Assembly (NCBI RefSeq): GCF_026672545.1
Contig: NZ_JAPPRJ010000002.1
Location: forward strand, 633,001-697,000
Direction of reading: 5' to 3'
DNA length: 64,000 nucleotides
Source of the DNA: Rhizobium sp. SL86
GTDB lineage: Bacteria; Pseudomonadota; Alphaproteobacteria; Rhizobiales; Rhizobiaceae
This document shows positions 44,990 to 54,832 of this stretch, one piece after another. The notes under the pieces were generated by a model. That model did no database searches, had not been told where the DNA came from, and saw only the letters and a program-made list of their open reading frames with translations. The stretch's first letter is position 1. The number at the start of each line of letters is the position of its first letter. The position numbers and the translations under genes were made by a program.

Positions 44990-46001
44990 TTTTTCCTATT
45001 CCCGTGCCGGCTCGCTGGCGGAGGCCGGCACTCTGGCCGCAGGCGAGGGTGTGCGTATCCTGGCGGGTGGAACGACGCTGCTCGATCTCGCTAAATGCGG
45101 CGTGGAAATGCCGGAGACCGTGATCGACATCCTCAGTCTTGAAGGTCTCGACGGCATCAGCGTCGAGGCCACTGGCGCGCGGATCGGGGCCCTCGCAAAG
45201 ATGAGCGCGGTGGCCGATCACGCCGGTATCTCCGCGCACTGTCCCGCCATCTCCCAGTCGCTGACGCTGGCCGCCTCTGCCCAGCTGCGCAACATGGCGA
45301 CCATTGGCGGCAACCTGCTTCAACGGACCCGCTGTCCGTACTTCCGCGATCCGGTTAGCTTCCCGAATTGCAACAAGCGCAATCCGGGATCGGGTTGCGC
45401 CGCCATCGGCGGGGTGACCCGCAATCACGCGGTGCTCGGCACGAGCGAGCAGTGTATTGCCACCTATCACGGCGATCTGGCCGTCGCGCTCACGGCCTTC
45501 GATGCGGTGGTCGAGACGGATCGGCGAACAATCCCGATCGATGCGTTCTTCCTGCTGCCGCAGGATCGGCCGGACCGGGAGACGGTTCTGGAACGCGGTG
45601 AGATGATCACCGGAATTTCGATCCCCGCCTCGGCTGCGGCGAAGAACTCGCTGTATCTCAAGGTCAGGGACAGGCAATCCTACGAATTTGCGGCGGCGAG
45701 TGCGGCGGTCGGTCTGGAGTTTGAGGCGGATGGGCGCACACTGAAGGATGTCCGCGTGGCTGTGGGCGGCGTCGCGACCAAGCCGTGGCGGGCGAAAGGC
45801 GTCGAGGAGGCACTTTTGGGAAAACCGCTGACGACGGCGGCGCTCGCGGAGGCCGCGCGTCTTTCCGTGGATGGCGCGATGTCGCATGGCGGCAATCACT
45901 ACAAGATCGACCTTCTGCCGCGCGTCGTGGCGCGCGCCATAGAGACTGTTGCCGTAACGCTTGCACCGCAGTTGGCTGCAGAGCTGGGAGAACCCGCATG
46001 A
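44982..46001 (+). CDS. Aldehyde oxidoreductase FAD subunit with Fe-S insertion (PaoB-like)
   Basis: The 339-residue FAD-binding subunit has the flavin site ILAGGTTLLDL and ATIGGNLLQRTRCPYFRD. The cysteine-rich insert CPYFRD...NCNKRNPGSGC is the [4Fe-4S] element that marks PaoB within the xanthine oxidase family. It relays electrons from the Fe-S subunit to its acceptor. It overlaps both neighbours (8 nt and 4 nt). Confidence 0.9.
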   Translation: MLDFSYSRAGSLAEAGTLAAGEGVRILAGGTTLLDLAKCGVEMPETVIDILSLEGLDGISVEATGARIGALAKMSAVADHAGISAHCPAISQSLTLAASAQLRNMATIGGNLLQRTRCPYFRDPVSFPNCNKRNPGSGCAAIGGVTRNHAVLGTSEQCIATYHGDLAVALTAFDAVVETDRRTIPIDAFFLLPQDRPDRETVLERGEMITGISIPASAAAKNSLYLKVRDRQSYEFAAASAAVGLEFEADGRTLKDVRVAVGGVATKPWRAKGVEEALLGKPLTTAALAEAARLSVDGAMSHGGNHYKIDLLPRVVARAIETVAVTLAPQLAAELGEPA

Positions 46002-48286
46002 CGATCATGGAACCCCGCAAACACGGCAGTTCTGCCGATGGCGTCGTTGGAGGCCGGCTCTCGCGCATCGAGGGCCAATTGAAGGTCACAGGCGCCGCGA
46101 CCTATGCGCTGGAATATCCGACCGAAGGCCTTGCCCATGCGGTGCTCGTGCAGAGCACCGTTGCGGCCGGTCGTGTCGTCAAGGTCGATACCGCAAGCGC
46201 CCTTTCCTCACCCGGCGTGCTGATGGTGCTGACCCCGGAGGACGATCTGGGACTTCGCGTCTCGGGTGACTGGGGCGGCAACCCTCCCGAGGATCTTCCC
46301 TATCATCCGCTGCCGCGCGAAGTGCAGTTCAACGGCCAGTCGATCGCCGCCGTCGTGGCGGAGACCCGTGAACAGGCCGCCGAAGCCGCACGGCTGGTGA
46401 GCGTGACCTATGAGGAGCAGCCAGGCGTTGCGGATCTTGACGATCCGAAGGCGGGCGAGGGCAAGCTTCTGGCCCATCTGAGCGTCGCCTGGGGCGATGC
46501 AGAGGCGGCTCTTGTCGCCGCTCCGGTTCGGATCGAGGCAGACTATCGCACCCCGCGCGAATACCATTGCGCCATGGAACCGCATGGCCTGACCGCCAAA
46601 TGGGAAGATGATCAGCTGATCATCTGGGAACCCAGCCAGTGGTCGCATGGCATGGCGCGCATGTATGCGGAATGGTTCTCGCTGCCGAGCGAGAATGTGC
46701 GGATCATCTCGCCCTTCATCGGCGGGGGTTTCGGCTCCAAGGGCCAGCCGCTGGCCTTCGGCGCGGTGGCTGCGGCGGCCGCCCGGAAGCTTGGTCGCCC
46801 CGTGCGCCTCGCTGTGACACGCCCGCAGAACTTTACCAGCTATGGTGGACGTGCCGCCACACGCCAGACGATCAAGCTTGGTGCCACGCCGGACGGCATT
46901 TTGCAGGCGATCATCCATCGCGGTGCCAATGAGACTTCGGTTTATGCCGACGTTCCGGAACAGACCGGTGCGGCAACACCGATCCTCTACAAGGTGGAGA
47001 ATTTTTCCTCCGAGTCCCGGGTCGTGCCGGTCAACACCGTCAGCCCTGGCGCGTTGCGCGGCCCCGGCAAGAATCCCAGTGCCTTCGGCATCGAATGCGC
47101 CATGGAGGAACTGGCCTATGCGCTGAACATGGATCCGCTGGAACTCAGGCTGAAGAACTATGCGGATCACGACTATCAATCCGGCAAGCCGTGGTCGACG
47201 CGCCAATTGCGCGAAGCCTTGACGCAAGGGGCGGAGGCCTTCGGCTGGTCAAAACGCAATCCGGCGCCGCGTTCCATGCGCAAGGGCCGAAAACTCCTTG
47301 GCTGGGGCATCGGTTGCGGTACGTTCCCGGTCATCCAAGCGCCGAGCGAAGCGATGATCCGCATTCTCTCGAATGGTCGCGTCGAAGTCGTCTCCGGATC
47401 GATCGACATGGGGCAGGGGACCTACACCATCCTCGCCCAGACGGCATCCGAAGCGCTCGGCGTGCCCGTGGACCAGGTGGATGTGGTGCTGGGAGACTCG
47501 CGCCTTCCGGGTGCTGCCATTGCCGGCGGCTCCATGCTGGCGGGCTCGATCACGGGGGCCGTCCACAAGGCGGCGCTTGCGGCCCGCGACGAACTGATCG
47601 GACTGGCGCTCGGTGCTTCCGGCTCACCCTTCCGGGACACCGGCGCCAATACGCTCACCATCCAGGACGGTCGCCTGTCCCTTCCGCGCGAGGACAGCCC
47701 CACCATGAACCTGCCGGAGCTGCTGGCATCCCTCGGACGCGACCACATCGAGATCCGACGCAACACACTGCCGGAAGACCTCTCGCTGCAGGACCAGCAG
47801 AAGAGCTGGGGCAATATGTCGAGGGTGCAGGGCCCGACCATGGGCGACTATTCGATGCACAGCTGGTGCGCGCATTTTGCCGAAGTGGAGGTCGATGAAG
47901 ACTTCGGCACGGTGCGGGTGTCGCGCATGGTCTCCGCCTTCGATTGCGGCAGGCTCTATAATCCGCGCCTCGTCGAAAGCCAATGGCGCGGCGGCATCAT
48001 CATGGGCATCGGCCAGGCGTTGTTGGAAGAAGGTGTCGTCGATCCGCGCAACGGCCGCACGATGAACAGCAATCTCGGGGATTATCTGGTGCCGACGAAT
48101 GCGGATATTCCGGACATCGAGGTGATCTCCGTCGGCATTCCCGATCTGCGGGCCTCGGCGCTCGGCGGCAAGGGCGTTGGTGAGGTCGGTATCGTCGGCG
48201 TTGCGCCGGCCATTGCCAATGCGGTGTTTCATGCCACCGGTAAACGGGTGCGAGACCTGCCTATCACACTGGAAAAACTCATCTGA
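45998..48286 (+). CDS. Aldehyde oxidoreductase molybdenum subunit (PaoC-like)
   Basis: The 762-residue catalytic subunit binds the Mo cofactor (FIGGGFGSKGQ, GALRGPGKNPSAF, SGSIDMGQGTYTILAQTASEALG). Its base catalyst is the glutamate in GKGVGEVGIVGVAPAI. PaoABC enzymes oxidise aromatic and other aldehydes to acids. The maturation chaperone PaoD is not in the window. A strong hairpin follows the stop. Confidence 0.9.
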   Translation: MTIMEPRKHGSSADGVVGGRLSRIEGQLKVTGAATYALEYPTEGLAHAVLVQSTVAAGRVVKVDTASALSSPGVLMVLTPEDDLGLRVSGDWGGNPPEDLPYHPLPREVQFNGQSIAAVVAETREQAAEAARLVSVTYEEQPGVADLDDPKAGEGKLLAHLSVAWGDAEAALVAAPVRIEADYRTPREYHCAMEPHGLTAKWEDDQLIIWEPSQWSHGMARMYAEWFSLPSENVRIISPFIGGGFGSKGQPLAFGAVAAAAARKLGRPVRLAVTRPQNFTSYGGRAATRQTIKLGATPDGILQAIIHRGANETSVYADVPEQTGAATPILYKVENFSSESRVVPVNTVSPGALRGPGKNPSAFGIECAMEELAYALNMDPLELRLKNYADHDYQSGKPWSTRQLREALTQGAEAFGWSKRNPAPRSMRKGRKLLGWGIGCGTFPVIQAPSEAMIRILSNGRVEVVSGSIDMGQGTYTILAQTASEALGVPVDQVDVVLGDSRLPGAAIAGGSMLAGSITGAVHKAALAARDELIGLALGASGSPFRDTGANTLTIQDGRLSLPREDSPTMNLPELLASLGRDHIEIRRNTLPEDLSLQDQQKSWGNMSRVQGPTMGDYSMHSWCAHFAEVEVDEDFGTVRVSRMVSAFDCGRLYNPRLVESQWRGGIIMGIGQALLEEGVVDPRNGRTMNSNLGDYLVPTNADIPDIEVISVGIPDLRASALGGKGVGEVGIVGVAPAIANAVFHATGKRVRDLPITLEKLI

Positions 48287-48296
48287 GTTGCTGAAT

Positions 48297-48322
48297 GTCC
48301 GAGCCCCAACAGGGGCTCGGAC
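48297..48322. terminator. Hairpin between convergent pao-type and chemoreceptor genes
   Basis: GTCCGAGCCCC pairs perfectly with GGGGCTCGGAC over 11 bp with an AACA loop, between two convergent stops (48286 and 48360). T-runs are weak, so it is a probable bidirectional terminator or mRNA end protector. Confidence 0.6.
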
Positions 48323-48359
48323 GATGTCTACCGAGTTGCGCTCGTGGACCAGCCGAGGG

Positions 48360-50054
48360 TCAGGCACTCTGCCTGAAATCCTGGTCTTCTCCGTCCGGAC
48401 CGCCCATCGACATGTCCAGGACAAAACCCTGGGCGCGCGCCTGTTGCTGAGCCACGCTGCGGGGTGCATGACGGGATCCCGGATGAGCTTTTGCAGCCTG
48501 TCCCTTCCGGGCGGGCGCCGAAACCGCCTGGGCCTTGCCAGCTGTTTTCTGTGCGCCCTTGGCCCTGTCGACGCGGAAAAAGGCGATCGAGGCCTGCAGT
48601 TCCTCGGCCTGGGCCGCAAGCTCTTCCGAGGTTGCCGACATTTCTTCCGAGGCCCCGGCATTCTGCTGCGTTACCTGGTCAAGCTGCTGGATCGCCTCGT
48701 TGATCTGGCCCGCTCCGACATCCTGTTCGCGGCAGGCCGCCGAAATTTCGGCGACCAGTTCGGCCGTCTTCTGGATATCCGGCACCAGGCGGTTCAGCAT
48801 TTCGCCCGCTTCGGTCGCAACCTGCACCGTGCTGCTGGACATGGCCGAGATTTCAGCGGCCGCCGCCTGGCTGCGCTCGGCAAGCTTGCGCACTTCGGAG
48901 GCCACGACCGCAAAACCCTTGCCATGTTCGCCCGCACGGGCGGCCTCGACAGCGGCGTTCAGCGCCAGAAGGTCGGTCTGGCGGGCGATTTCCTGGACGA
49001 TGGAAATCTTCTCCGCAATCGTCCGCATGGCACTGACCGCCTTGCTGACGGACTTCCCGGAGGCCTCGGCGTCACGCGAGGACTGGCGGGCGATCTTTTC
49101 CGTCTGGGCGGCGTTATCTGCCGTCTGCTTGATGTTGGCGGCCATCTGTTCCATCGAAGCCGAGGCTTGCTCCGTGGCTGCGGCCTGTTCGGTAGCGCCC
49201 TGGCTCAACTGTTCGGAACTTGCCGAGAGTTCCTGGCTGCCGGATGAGACGTTGTCGGAGGCAGTTAGCGCGTCGCCCACAACGCCGCGCAGGCGTTCAA
49301 TCATGTTGTTAACATAGTTCAGAAGTTCTCCGATCTCATCCTTTGTCTGAATGACGGCAAGTTGGGTCAGGTCCCCTTCGGAAACATCCCGTACGGTTGC
49401 GACGGCAACACGCAGGCCGCGATTGATGGAACGGGCAATCAGTAGCACAAGGATCGTCGCCGCAAGCGTAGCGAGGCCAGCAATCGACAGCATGATCATC
49501 CGCGTCTTTTCGTAATCTGCATGTGCCGCATGTTTTGCTTCATCCAGCAGGTTGGCTTCCAGAGCAACGATCTCGTCAAGAAGCGCGTCGATCTCACCCA
49601 CCGTTGCCCGGTTTTCGGTCGATGACAGGGTCAGGGCGCCGGATTGATCGCCGGCCAGCATCAGTTCGCGGATCCGGTCGTCCTGTCGGCGGTAGGTTGC
49701 TTCAAGCTGATGCAGCTTTTCAAAAATCACTTTCTCTTCGCCACTGGCGAGTGCCATCACCTTATCGAAGGCGGCATCATGCAGCTGGCGGTGATGATCG
49801 ATGGCGGCGATCGACTTTCGCGCCTCCTCGTTCGAAGCTGCAAGCAGCATGATCTTCTGGTGCCGGACCTGCTGGAGTTGTTCGACCTCGATGCTTTGCG
49901 CCAACTGAAGCCGTGCCGCCGGTTCCTCCAGGACGGCCTCGAGCTCAGCGCTGAGGTTCCCAAGCGCCACAATGCCCAGCGTTGCGATGCCCAGCAGCAT
50001 CGCGATCAGGAAACCGAATGCCAATGTCAATTTCAGTTTGATGCTAGCACGCAT
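48360..50054 (-). CDS. Methyl-accepting chemotaxis protein with 4-helix periplasmic sensor
   Basis: The 564-residue receptor has an N-terminal helix (about 8-32), a helical periplasmic domain of about 150 residues and a second helix (about 188-208). HAMP and a long signalling coiled coil follow, with the tip [25 protein letters not shown]. The C-terminal 50 residues form a basic, alanine-rich tail ([13 protein letters not shown]) ending in [16 protein letters not shown], without the NWETF-type tether. The ligand is unknown. Confidence 0.92.
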   Translation of the reverse strand: MRASIKLKLTLAFGFLIAMLLGIATLGIVALGNLSAELEAVLEEPAARLQLAQSIEVEQLQQVRHQKIMLLAASNEEARKSIAAIDHHRQLHDAAFDKVMALASGEEKVIFEKLHQLEATYRRQDDRIRELMLAGDQSGALTLSSTENRATVGEIDALLDEIVALEANLLDEAKHAAHADYEKTRMIMLSIAGLATLAATILVLLIARSINRGLRVAVATVRDVSEGDLTQLAVIQTKDEIGELLNYVNNMIERLRGVVGDALTASDNVSSGSQELSASSEQLSQGATEQAAATEQASASMEQMAANIKQTADNAAQTEKIARQSSRDAEASGKSVSKAVSAMRTIAEKISIVQEIARQTDLLALNAAVEAARAGEHGKGFAVVASEVRKLAERSQAAAAEISAMSSSTVQVATEAGEMLNRLVPDIQKTAELVAEISAACREQDVGAGQINEAIQQLDQVTQQNAGASEEMSATSEELAAQAEELQASIAFFRVDRAKGAQKTAGKAQAVSAPARKGQAAKAHPGSRHAPRSVAQQQARAQGFVLDMSMGGPDGEDQDFRQSA

Positions 50055-50380
50055 GGTGCCCCCTTACGTCGTTGAAGCCCGAACAGCCCACGAAATGACT
50101 CGATCGACACAGAAGTGGAGAAAAGCCGGCAGCTGCCGGCACGCGCATCTCATTTGCGGTGACAGGAGCATTGTTCAGACGCATCTAAGGAATCGCTAAA
50201 ACAATAAATCCAATTATTGGGACTAGCAAAAATAGATCACAGGGGCGGCAATTATGTTCCTATAGTTGGTTATCAAGTTCTTTCGCTGTATCGCCCCGCT
50301 TCGTATGACAAAGTGGATGCACAGTTTTCCGAAAACCTTCAGGGCTTGCGATATCTGAGCGACCTTGCCGATTGCGCCGA
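50055..50380. other. 326-bp non-coding gap between chemoreceptor and MocR regulator
   Basis: No convincing gene is present. The part near 50055-50200 should hold the chemoreceptor promoter (minus strand). A short AT-rich inverted pair, CAATAA and TTATTG, lies at 50202-50219. Nothing else stands out. Confidence 0.5.
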
Positions 50381-51799
50381 TCAGAAGAACGATCCGGCCA
50401 TTTCAGGTGTGCCCTCCAGGGCATGCGCCATGAATTCCAGGCTGTGGTGCAGTTTTTCGCGGGTAATGGGGCCGCCAATGCAGATGCGGACGGTTTCCTG
50501 AGGCTGCTGCTCCACCGTGAAAGCGTCGCTGACCACGATGCCGAGGCCGGTATGACGCATATGCGAGGCGAAGGTCGATCGGGTCCAGCCTTCGGCCAGC
50601 GGCAGCCAGATGTTGAAGCTGAGCGGATCGGCCCTGTAGCTCCCGGCGCGTAAATGACTGGCAACGATCTGCTGGCGGGCCTCAGTCTCCTTGCGGATGA
50701 AACGCAGGATCATGTCCGCCGTACCGTCCTCGATCCAGCGGGTGGCGAGTGCCGTGTTGAGCGGCGAGGCCATTACCGTATTGGCGCGCATGGCGGCTCC
50801 GAAGGGCCAGGCGGATTTCGTGTCGGGGGCGACCACGAAGGCCAACCGCAGTCCCGCGCCGATGCATTTCGCCAGTCCGCCGATGTGCCAGGTGAGGTCC
50901 GGCGCCATGGAGGCAAGCGGCGGCGGCGCATGCAGCGGAATAAAACCGTAGGCGTCGTCCTCGATGATCGGCAGGTGGAATTTTCGGGCGACCGCACAGA
51001 TTTCCTCGCGCCGCTGGACGGGAATGGTCAGCGTCGTCGGGTTCTGCAGGGTGGGGTTCAGGTACAGCGCCTTGGGCGATCGTGTCGCGCAGGCATGCGC
51101 CAGCGCATCCGGCAGGATGCCGTGTTCATCCATCGGCAGGCCGCACATGCTGAGCCGCAACTGTGCAGCGATCGAGCGGATGCCGGGATAGGTGATGTTT
51201 TCCGAGAGGATCACCTGACCGGGTTTGGCGAGCAACGTCAGGATCGCAAGCAGCGCCGGATGGGCACCGGGGGTCACGAAAATCCGCTCCTGCGAGGGAA
51301 CCAGCGCGCGCCGGCCAAGCCAGGCGGCAGCGGCATCCTTGTCCATCTCCGCGCCGCCAAAACCCTGGTAGCGCAGCAGCGGCACGATGGAGGAAGCGAC
51401 CGCACACAGCCCTTCGCGCATCCGCTCGATCAGGTCCGGGTCATCCGGTTCCGGCGGCATGTTCATGGAATAATCGGCGGCGGACAGCCGCCGTTGGTCC
51501 GGTGCAGCCTCGAGGGCAAAACCGCGGCGTTCCTTGTCCTGTCCGCCGGTCACGAAGGTGCCGCGCCCGACATGGCTGTCAATCAGGCCGCGCTTCTTTG
51601 CTTCGACATAACCGCGGGCGACGGTGGTGAAGTCGATGCCGAGCCGCTTCGCCAGATCGCGCTGTGGGGGAAGGCGATCCCCGACGACAAGCACGCCGCT
51701 GCGCAGGTCCATCTCGATCACGTCCGCGATGGCCATATAGCGCGGGCTACTGCTGCGCCGAAGGTCCGGCATCCATTCCATCATCTTTTGTCCCTTCAT
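50381..51799 (-). CDS. MocR-type GntR/aminotransferase regulator
   Basis: The 472-residue protein joins a GntR winged helix (residues about 15-85, LPPQRDLAKRLGIDFTTVARGYVEA) to a fold-type I PLP domain (VTPGAHPALLAI, EDDAYGFI, and the PLP lysine in HIGGLAKCIGAGLRL). MocR proteins control amine, pyridoxal or amino-acid genes using PLP. It is divergent from the Nit1C cluster across a 378-bp gap, so it may modulate that cluster, but the sigma-54 promoter implies another activator too. Confidence 0.9.
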   Translation of the reverse strand: MKGQKMMEWMPDLRRSSSPRYMAIADVIEMDLRSGVLVVGDRLPPQRDLAKRLGIDFTTVARGYVEAKKRGLIDSHVGRGTFVTGGQDKERRGFALEAAPDQRRLSAADYSMNMPPEPDDPDLIERMREGLCAVASSIVPLLRYQGFGGAEMDKDAAAAWLGRRALVPSQERIFVTPGAHPALLAILTLLAKPGQVILSENITYPGIRSIAAQLRLSMCGLPMDEHGILPDALAHACATRSPKALYLNPTLQNPTTLTIPVQRREEICAVARKFHLPIIEDDAYGFIPLHAPPPLASMAPDLTWHIGGLAKCIGAGLRLAFVVAPDTKSAWPFGAAMRANTVMASPLNTALATRWIEDGTADMILRFIRKETEARQQIVASHLRAGSYRADPLSFNIWLPLAEGWTRSTFASHMRHTGLGIVVSDAFTVEQQPQETVRICIGGPITREKLHHSLEFMAHALEGTPEMAGSFF

Positions 51800-52177
51800 T
51801 CTCTGATTGACCGTATATCGATGCGATCAATTCCTGTCATCTCTTTTCAAATGCGGCCGGTCTCTTGCGGCGCTGTCGTTCGAAACACGTTCCGCTTTGC
51901 GCGTCATCGTCATGGTGCCGGATGGCCTGGAGGTTCGTCTATCGCCCGATTGTTCGCATATTGACGGGGTTACGGAAGCGGCAAATCGCCTGAACTTTGG
52001 CAGGCTCTTGCGCGAGTCTTGAACCGTGTTTCTGCGAGGCGGGAATAATTGACAGGATAAATGAATGGATATGCTCACGGATTGATCGGTTCTTGCCAAA
52101 ACTCAATTTGGCACGACCCTTGCAGATTACCCTGTGCCCCAGGAGGGGAGCCAGTTTTTACGTCACAGGAGCCACGG
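51800..52177. other. 378-bp regulatory gap between MocR and Nit1C
   Basis: It is non-coding. It contains a sigma-54 promoter (52109-52124) and room for an enhancer-binding protein about 100-200 bp upstream. The AT-rich stretch before the MocR start on the minus strand is its likely promoter. I found no certain NtrC box. Confidence 0.6.
52109..52124 (+). promoter_or_regulatory. Sigma-54 (-24/-12) promoter of the Nit1C cluster
   Basis: TGGCACGACCCTTGCA fits the RpoN consensus TGGCACG-N4-TTGCW exactly, with GG and GC dinucleotides separated by 10 bp. Transcription would start near 52135, about 43 bp upstream of the first ATG. Confidence 0.88.
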
Positions 52178-52660
52178 ATGCCCGCAGTCACGAAACCCGC
52201 CCATGAAACCGGGGATTTTTTTGTCGATTATGAAGAGAAGGTGTTTGAGGACGTACAGGCCAAGGAAGGCGAGAAAGCCCTCATTACCTTTCATACGGTG
52301 GCCTTCGAAGGCTCCATCGGTCTTGTCAACCTGCTGCAGGCCAAGCGCCTGAAGCGCAAGGGTTTCGAGACCTCGGTGCTGTTGTATGGCCCCGGCGTCA
52401 CGCTCGGCGTGCAGCGGGGTTTTCCCAAGCTCGGCGACGAGGCCTTCCCGGGTCACCTCAACTTCAACAACCAGATCAAGGGCTTCATGGAGGAGGGCGG
52501 CAAGGTCTATGCGTGTCGTTTTGCCCTGCAGGCGCTTTATGGCCACGGCGAGCCCTCGCTGATCCCGGGCATCAAGCCGATCAGCCCGCTCGACGTGCTC
52601 GACCTGATCCTCATCCACCGCCGCGACGGGGCCTTCATCCTCGATACCTGGACGCTGTGA
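52178..52660 (+). CDS. MSMEG_0572/Sll0783-family nitrogen-starvation protein
   Basis: The 160-residue protein belongs to the first gene family of the conserved Nit1C cluster, known from cyanobacteria, mycobacteria and proteobacteria. Its fold looks DsrE-like ([39 protein letters not shown], then [23 protein letters not shown]). Function is unknown; the cluster has been tied to cyanide use in Pseudomonas fluorescens and to nitrogen stress in a cyanobacterium. AGGAG lies 7 nt before ATG 52178, downstream of the sigma-54 promoter. Confidence 0.88.
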   Translation: MPAVTKPAHETGDFFVDYEEKVFEDVQAKEGEKALITFHTVAFEGSIGLVNLLQAKRLKRKGFETSVLLYGPGVTLGVQRGFPKLGDEAFPGHLNFNNQIKGFMEEGGKVYACRFALQALYGHGEPSLIPGIKPISPLDVLDLILIHRRDGAFILDTWTL

Positions 52661-52725
52661 CGTGCTGTGGGGCGCGGACAATCCGCCGCGTCCCGCTTTT
52701 CCATGACAAGGCAAGGAATTCGACC

Positions 52726-53787
52726 GTGGACAAAAAGACCGTCAAGGTGGCCGCAGCCCAGATCTCTCCCGATCTCACCGCGCGCGACAAGACGCTGGCG
52801 CGGGTGCTGGAGACGATCCGCGACGCCGCGGCACAGGGCGTGGAACTGATCGCCTTTCCGGAAACCTTCGTGCCCTGGTATCCCTATTTCTCTTTCGTGC
52901 TGCCGCCGGTCCTTTCCGGCAAGGAGCATGTCCGGCTTTACGAAGAGGCCGTCACGGTGCCCTCCGATGCCACCCGCGCGGTGGCGTCTGCCGCCCGCGA
53001 GGCCGGCATGGTCGTGGTGCTCGGCGTCAACGAGCGCGATCATGGTTCGCTCTACAATAGTCAACTGGTGTTTGATGCCGATGGCCGCCTGATCCTGAAG
53101 CGTCGTAAAATCACGCCCACCTTCCACGAGCGGATGATCTGGGGCCAGGGTGATGGTGCTGGCCTTAAGGTGGTCGAAAGCGCGGTCGGCCGCATCGGCG
53201 CGCTCGCCTGCTGGGAGCACTACAATCCGCTTGCCCGTTATGCGCTGATGGCGCAGCACGAGGAAATCCACGTCGCGCAGTTTCCGGGCTCGATGGTCGG
53301 ACCAATCTTCGCCGACCAGATGGAAGTCACCATCCGCCATCATGCGTTGGAAAGCGGCTGTTTCGTCGTTAATGCCACCGGCTGGCTGACAGATGAGCAG
53401 ATCCGTTCAATCACGCCTGACGAGGGTCTGCAGAAGGCGCTGCGCGGCGGCTGCATGACCGCCATCATCTCGCCGGAAGGCAAACATCTCGCGCCGCCGA
53501 TTACCGAAGGTGAGGGGCTCCTCGTCGCCGATCTCGACATGAGCCTGATCGTAAAACGCAAGCGGATGATGGATTCCGTCGGCCACTATGCACGGCCCGA
53601 ACTTCTGTCGCTGGCGCTCGACAACCGGCCAACCGCGCCGATGGTGACGAGCCTTGCGACCTTTCCCCCTTTCTCGACCGAAACCGATACCGCCACAGGG
53701 AGCACGACCGATGGACACGCTGCAGCCGTCGCCAATGACCGAAACGCTGATCAACGAGTTGCAGTCCTACGGAGCGAGGCTCGTTGA
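52726..53787 (+). CDS. Nit1-family nitrilase
   Basis: The 353-residue enzyme hydrolyses a nitrile, possibly cyanide-derived, to an acid and ammonia. The catalytic triad is visible: E46 in FPETFVPW, K128 in [11 protein letters not shown] and C162 in [12 protein letters not shown] 52726 follows AAGGAA by 7 nt and starts at the family N-terminus [10 protein letters not shown]. The last 77 nt overlap the radical-SAM gene, an unusually long overlap. In the Nit1C cluster of Pseudomonas fluorescens NCIMB 11764 the matching nitrilase (NitC) is needed for growth on cyanide. Confidence 0.9.
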   Translation: MDKKTVKVAAAQISPDLTARDKTLARVLETIRDAAAQGVELIAFPETFVPWYPYFSFVLPPVLSGKEHVRLYEEAVTVPSDATRAVASAAREAGMVVVLGVNERDHGSLYNSQLVFDADGRLILKRRKITPTFHERMIWGQGDGAGLKVVESAVGRIGALACWEHYNPLARYALMAQHEEIHVAQFPGSMVGPIFADQMEVTIRHHALESGCFVVNATGWLTDEQIRSITPDEGLQKALRGGCMTAIISPEGKHLAPPITEGEGLLVADLDMSLIVKRKRMMDSVGHYARPELLSLALDNRPTAPMVTSLATFPPFSTETDTATGSTTDGHAAAVANDRNADQRVAVLRSEAR

Positions 53788-54832
53788 TCCGAAGGCCGGG
53801 CACGAGAGCCGAAGGGGCGGCGCCGGTCCCTCCGACCACAAAGCGCTGACGATCGACGGCATGACGGTGATGGTGCCGGTGCATACGGCACCGGCTTTTG
53901 AGAGCCCTTATCTGGTGGAAAAACCGGATGAGCAGGGCAAAAGCCGCATCAGTCGCGATGGGCGCGTGCTGGGGGAGGTGAGTTTTCCCCTACGTCCGCG
54001 CTTTTACGAACGGAGCACGGCGGACGGCATTCCCTATTCGCAGATTGCCGTGCTGCATGGGCGCGACGTGTTGGCGACCACGGTTTTGCAGACGTGCATC
54101 CGTTACCAGAGCCGCACGAAGACCTGTCAGTTCTGTGCCATCGGCCAGTCGCTGGCGGCTGGCCGCACCATTGCCCACAAGACCCCGGCACAATTGGCAG
54201 AGGTCGCCAAAGCCGCCGTCGAACTGGACGGCGTCAAACACATGGTGATGACAACCGGCACGCCGAAAGGGGACGACCGGGGTGCGGCCGTTCTGGCGGA
54301 AAGCGCCCGGGCCATCAAGGTGGCGGTTGACCTTCCGATCCAGGGCCAGTGCGAACCACCCGAGGACGACATCTGGTTCGAGCGCATGAAGGAGGCCGGC
54401 ATCGATACGCTCGGCATGCATCTGGAGGCGGTGACGCCCGAGGTGCGGGCGCGCATCATGCCCGGCAAGGCGCAGGTCTCACTTGCCAAATACATGGCCT
54501 CGTTCGAGGCGGCGGTAAAGGTGTTCGGGCGCGGCCAGGTCTCCACCTATATCCTTGCCGGCCTTGGCGATACGCGCGAGGCAATCCTCGAGATCAGCGA
54601 GAAGCTGGTGGCGCTTGGCGTCTATCCTTTCGTGGTGCCCTTCGTGCCAATTTCCGGCACGCCGCTGGAAAGCCATCCGGCGCCGGCACCGGAGTTCATG
54701 CATTCGATCCTGAAACCGCTGTCGGAAATGCTGGTGGTGAGCGGACTGAAGGCCGTCGATATCAAGGCCGGTTGCGGCAAGTGCGGTGCCTGTTCGGCGC
54801 TGTCCACCTATGAACGGAGGCTGACGGCATGA
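53711..54832 (+). CDS. MSMEG_0568-family radical SAM protein
   Basis: The 373-residue protein is placed in the radical SAM superfamily by family and cluster position. The cysteines expected to hold the [4Fe-4S] cluster are spaced CX9CX2C ([15 protein letters not shown]), not the usual CX3CX2C. A C-terminal motif CGKCGACSA could hold a second cluster. MTTGTPKG and TLGMHLEAV are barrel-type stretches. ATG 53711 has AGGGAG 8 nt upstream; ATG 53735 would shorten the overlap with the nitrilase. The reaction is unknown. Confidence 0.88.
   Translation: MDTLQPSPMTETLINELQSYGARLVDPKAGHESRRGGAGPSDHKALTIDGMTVMVPVHTAPAFESPYLVEKPDEQGKSRISRDGRVLGEVSFPLRPRFYERSTADGIPYSQIAVLHGRDVLATTVLQTCIRYQSRTKTCQFCAIGQSLAAGRTIAHKTPAQLAEVAKAAVELDGVKHMVMTTGTPKGDDRGAAVLAESARAIKVAVDLPIQGQCEPPEDDIWFERMKEAGIDTLGMHLEAVTPEVRARIMPGKAQVSLAKYMASFEAAVKVFGRGQVSTYILAGLGDTREAILEISEKLVALGVYPFVVPFVPISGTPLESHPAPAPEFMHSILKPLSEMLVVSGLKAVDIKAGCGKCGACSALSTYERRLTA

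Noticed and set aside
50217..50501. Small plus-strand frame between the chemoreceptor and MocR genes
   Set aside because: No ribosome binding site or family, and its 3' half lies opposite the MocR coding region.
51998..52011. A second sigma-54-like sequence, TGGCAGGCTCTTGC
   Set aside because: The GG and GC dinucleotides are 9 bp apart, one short of the strict 10-bp spacing, so it is probably inactive.
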